Assembly (NCBI RefSeq): GCF_029227915.1
Contig: NC_079875.1
Coordinates: 19,337,001 to 19,401,000 of the forward strand
Direction: 5' to 3'
Origin: Hydractinia symbiolongicarpus
Lineage: Eukaryota; Cnidaria; Hydrozoa; Anthoathecata; Hydractiniidae
DNA length: 64,000 nucleotides
The notes below the pieces were generated by a model, which was given only the letters and a program-made list of their open reading frames with translations, did no database searches and had not been told where the DNA came from. Of this stretch, positions 62,901 to 64,000 are shown piece by piece. Each line of letters opens with the position of its first letter. The stretch's first letter is position 1. The translations under genes and the position numbers were made by a program.

Positions 62901-63688
62901 CAATACGTGAAATAAAAAGAACGTAAAACCTTTCGTTTTTGTTAGTTTCGCTTAGTTTAATTATCTCGCACGTTCTGAAAAGAAATATTTCGCGCACATC
63001 AAATATATACGCAGCCAAATTTACAAAATATCAGTGTTTTGCGCAACGAATTTTCTGCAAGGCGGTCAGTTCACAACCTCGTCCTGAGGGCTCTTTGCAC
63101 CTATGATATTCAGTTTTCGCTGTAATATAACAAAGAGAAACAAGAAGCGCTAGGGACAAAGTATTGGGCTTTTTTAATTTTTACTGTAACAGTCAGTTAG
63201 GAAATATGTTGTATAAATTTCAGCCTTTATTTGAGGGGCGAATAAATAAATAGTGCCTGAAACATGTTGTTTTCGTAATCATCAATTTTTACGATAAAAG
63301 TTTTGCTTTCAACCCACGTAAATGCTAAAAGCAATGCATCCAACCTGCGTAGATGCTAAAGGAAGACCTTCCAACCTACGTATTTGCTAAAACCAATGCT
63401 TCCAGCCCACGTAGATCTTAAAAGCAGTGCTTCTAAACCACGCAAACTCTCAAAGCAATACTTACCTCTATCTAGAAGGGTATTCAACACATCGAGTTTT
63501 CTTTGGTATGTGATGGACTCATAAGACAATTCCCGTATTTTCAATTCCTTGAAATGAGAATGCATTCTGTACATGTATTCAGGTTTCTTTAAAGGGTGTA
63601 ACGTGATGGCGTTCCGCACCGACTTCGTGTCCAGGGTGAATGTGTACGATTGCTCCTTTGATTGGTTGTGGTAAAACAAAGATTGCAT
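53926..63688 (-). CDS. CHSY: Chondroitin sulfate synthase (CHSY type), last two exons
   Basis: Exons 63688-63466 and 55145-53926, joined in phase 1 (AGAG | GTAAGT donor; CTTCTAG acceptor), giving about 480 C-terminal residues. Animal CHSY proteins are near 800, so the N-terminus lies beyond 64000. The enzyme is a Golgi type II membrane glycosyltransferase that extends chondroitin chains with GlcA and GalNAc. The first exon has RNAITLHPLKKPEYMYRMH. The second has FILPLAGRLEQFKKFMHTYE, the metal-binding DVD motif in LLFFCDVDLDFN, and WGMEDVDLYDR plus HIYHEVVCD of the GalNAc-transferase domain. No frameshift. Residue patterns favour CHSY over the polymerising-factor paralogues because the DVD and WGxEDxD motifs are complete. 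Confidence 0.9.
55671..56009 (-). mobile_element. tRNA-derived SINE in CHSY intron, copy 1
   Basis: On the minus strand it begins GGCGCCGTAGATTAGTGGTT (A-box position) and has a B box GGGGTTCGATTCC (about 55949-55961) at tRNA spacing. A unique body follows. The opposite end carries TGGCTTAGATGGAGAGTCC on the plus strand. The same structure recurs at 56983-57318. The head is tRNA-like but the acceptor stem does not close, so this is a SINE. Confidence 0.65.
56983..57318 (-). mobile_element. tRNA-derived SINE in CHSY intron, copy 2
   Basis: Same orientation and length as the copy at 55671-56009, with GGCGCCGTAGCTTAGTGGTT at the head, a slightly decayed B box GAGTTTCGATTCC, and the shared block ATACCCTATTTATTATTTCC before GGAGGGGCCAT. 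Divergence is roughly 10-15% by eye. Confidence 0.65.
57713..58006 (+). pseudogene. pogo/Tigger transposase N-terminal DNA-binding domain
   Basis: The real start is probably the Met at 57740 (MGKRKHKELTLKTKYEALRD). The pattern LTLKTKYEALRDLEDGMSNK then KYSVPSSTLSTWKNNKEKI is the CENP-B/Psq-type helix-turn-helix used by pogo transposases to bind their ends. After LNESLLIQTK the frame runs into a stop. The acidic sequence of the next piece starts in another frame at about 57965, which marks the deletion junction. Confidence 0.75.
58012..58410 (+). pseudogene. pogo/Tigger transposase C-terminus with PIP-box-like motif
   Basis: An acidic C-terminal tail (EVIDDGSSDDESAECPDDEP, then EIDDAIETLKKMTLFE) ends KMKQSTIKDFFEKL. 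Q-S-T-I-K-D-F-F fits the PCNA-interacting consensus Q-x-x-h-x-x-F-F; PCNA binding by pogo transposase is known in Drosophila. The start codon used in the coordinates is nominal, since this piece originally continued from a DDE domain that is gone. Confidence 0.7.
58873..59400 (+). pseudogene. OTU-like cysteine protease relic
   Basis: The frame 58873-59094 carries VADGDCLYSSASLAVSGTND, the catalytic Asp-Gly-Asp-Cys block of OTU-family proteases, followed by helices (LIDELRALTCIELFEN). After a shift, 59230-59400 has FNQNIIPRLPSN, FCNNGKHSGQFKPNHFVPLV; the N-H-F corresponds to the catalytic His region. OTU domains are encoded by some eukaryotic transposons. It lies in line with, and just upstream of, a hAT-like transposase. 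Confidence 0.55.
59560..61515 (+). pseudogene. hAT-like transposase relic (ZMYM1 / DUF4371 type)
   Basis: Pieces in several frames keep the family order. The TTF zinc finger is GRRFRYVWF-like NRRFRYVWFAQFPWL then AAFCLPCTLL (59690-59800). Then RGHKDNLKDFAEVGGYAPY (59930-59990), FFPIICDEACDTSTKEQMSV (about 60180), YDGAGNVAGKINGCQAHI (about 60380) and LNLVVCNSC (60485) appear. NTRWV is followed by RALERFEFVIA-like NALERF (60800), RQVHRPNYTYYDV and IPLIDHVLSELND (61060-61155), and finally IEVVLRILATIHMTSCM (about 61450) in the C-terminal dimerisation region. Many stops and shifts. This is the hAT group related to ZMYM1 and '52 kDa repressor' genes. No terminal repeats were identified. Confidence 0.65.
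61586..62528. mobile_element. MITE with GGGTACCCC terminal inverted repeats
   Basis: GAAAACATAGGGTACCCCAA (61586-61605) is inverted at 62506-62528. Inward of both, GGTTGTGGTTGAGGTAG / GTAGTGTTTTGGGTGGTAG keep the symmetry to about 40 bp. It is 0.94 kb, with no transposase. A target duplication is not evident, so the superfamily is open. Confidence 0.55.
63305..63464. repeat. Degenerate about 32-bp tandem repeat beside the CHSY splice donor
   Basis: Four to five imperfect units of the form CC(A/C)ACGTAGATGCTAAAAG-CAATGCTT run up to the donor of the exon at 63688-63466. Unit ends are near 63335, 63367, 63399, 63431 and 63460. Confidence 0.6.
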
Positions 63689-64000
63689 CTAAGTGTAAAA
63701 ATATCTTTATAAAAATAATCACAGGCAAAAAGATGTGTCGGCAGGATATTAGAACGACAACCGCTAAAACTAGATAGATTTTAAAACTCGAGACAAACCG
63801 TAAAGCCACACAGACTGAATACTAAATTAGGATTTAAAAATGCTTATAAGAATGCGGCTAGAGTTCCACAACAGAGTCCCAATTTTGTTAAGCTATTATC
63901 AGTAGATCACGTCAATGTATACATCTGAGGTTGTTTTTTTTAGTTATTACGCCAGTTCTGTCTGTCTGTGACTTTTGCCAAGTTGATAAAATTTGATAAA
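63689..64000. other. CHSY intron, upstream edge of window
   Basis: Immediately before the exon (minus strand) lies the acceptor TTTTACACTTAG. The rest is AT-rich intron without recognised features; earlier CHSY exons are outside the window. Confidence 0.6.

Larger units (their letters stand above)
55146..63465. other. 8.3-kb CHSY intron full of transposon relics
   Basis: It holds two tRNA-derived SINEs, an internally deleted pogo/Tigger element, an OTU-plus-hAT relic, a MITE, and a short tandem repeat next to the donor. Between 55150-55670 and 56010-56980, and from 62530 to 63300, I see no gene or recognisable repeat. Confidence 0.7.

Noticed and set aside
63579..63809. 76-codon minus-strand ORF over the CHSY exon
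   Set aside because: It overlaps the CHSY exon in another frame and reads into the intron; shadow.

Overview
This is an intron-rich, AT-rich animal genomic window with no bacterial features. A cnidarian, possibly a hydrozoan, fits best. That is an inference from the host genes (a DmX-like/Rabconnectin-3 alpha gene and a chondroitin sulfate synthase), the short U2-type introns, and a transposon complement (Polinton, BEL/Pao, Helitron, pogo, OTU- and hAT-type relics) whose protein flavours I associate with cnidarian genomes. No taxonomic marker is present, so the assignment is tentative.

Layout. (1) 1-30.8 kb, + strand: the 3' half of a DMXL gene. I trace 26 exons with a continuous reading frame and consistent intron phases to a TGA at 30771-30773. 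Its introns hold a Tc1 relic, a degenerate integrase-like relic, a 48-copy 29-bp minisatellite, a four-unit tandem repeat, a Helitron (minus strand, about 18.5-23.2 kb), GTC-rich low complexity, tRNA-derived SINEs and a small MITE. Antisense in the largest intron is a compact six-exon gene (17106-16234) in which every intron is phase 1 and the internal exons are only 24-60 nt. This micro-exon gene is the most novel-looking item in the window. (2) 31-35 kb: a small Polinton-like fragment, a LINE endonuclease relic, and a two-exon minus-strand coiled-coil gene of unknown function (34638-33304). (3) 35500-51541: a Polinton (Maverick) with about 245-bp terminal inverted repeats and a 5-bp TTATT duplication. 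It is decayed: integrase, packaging ATPase, BRO-like, zinc-ribbon, small membrane and pPolB N-terminal genes are broken, and no catalytic polymerase is left. A young BEL/Pao retrotransposon (41564-47377; 157-bp LTRs identical by eye; GAGTT duplication) sits inside it. (4) 51.6-53.1 kb: a Harbinger-like element with a LINE 3' end. (5) 53.9-64 kb, minus strand: the last two exons of a chondroitin sulfate synthase, separated by an 8.3-kb intron holding two tRNA-derived SINEs, an internally deleted pogo/Tigger element, an OTU-plus-hAT relic and a MITE with GGGTACCCC ends.

How it works together: two conserved host genes run towards each other across an intergenic space and through introns repeatedly colonised by mobile DNA. 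DMXL would act in V-ATPase (RAVE-type) regulation and CHSY in Golgi glycosaminoglycan synthesis; nothing here suggests a functional link between them. All exon structures, repeat counts and motif calls were made by eye from sequence and translations.
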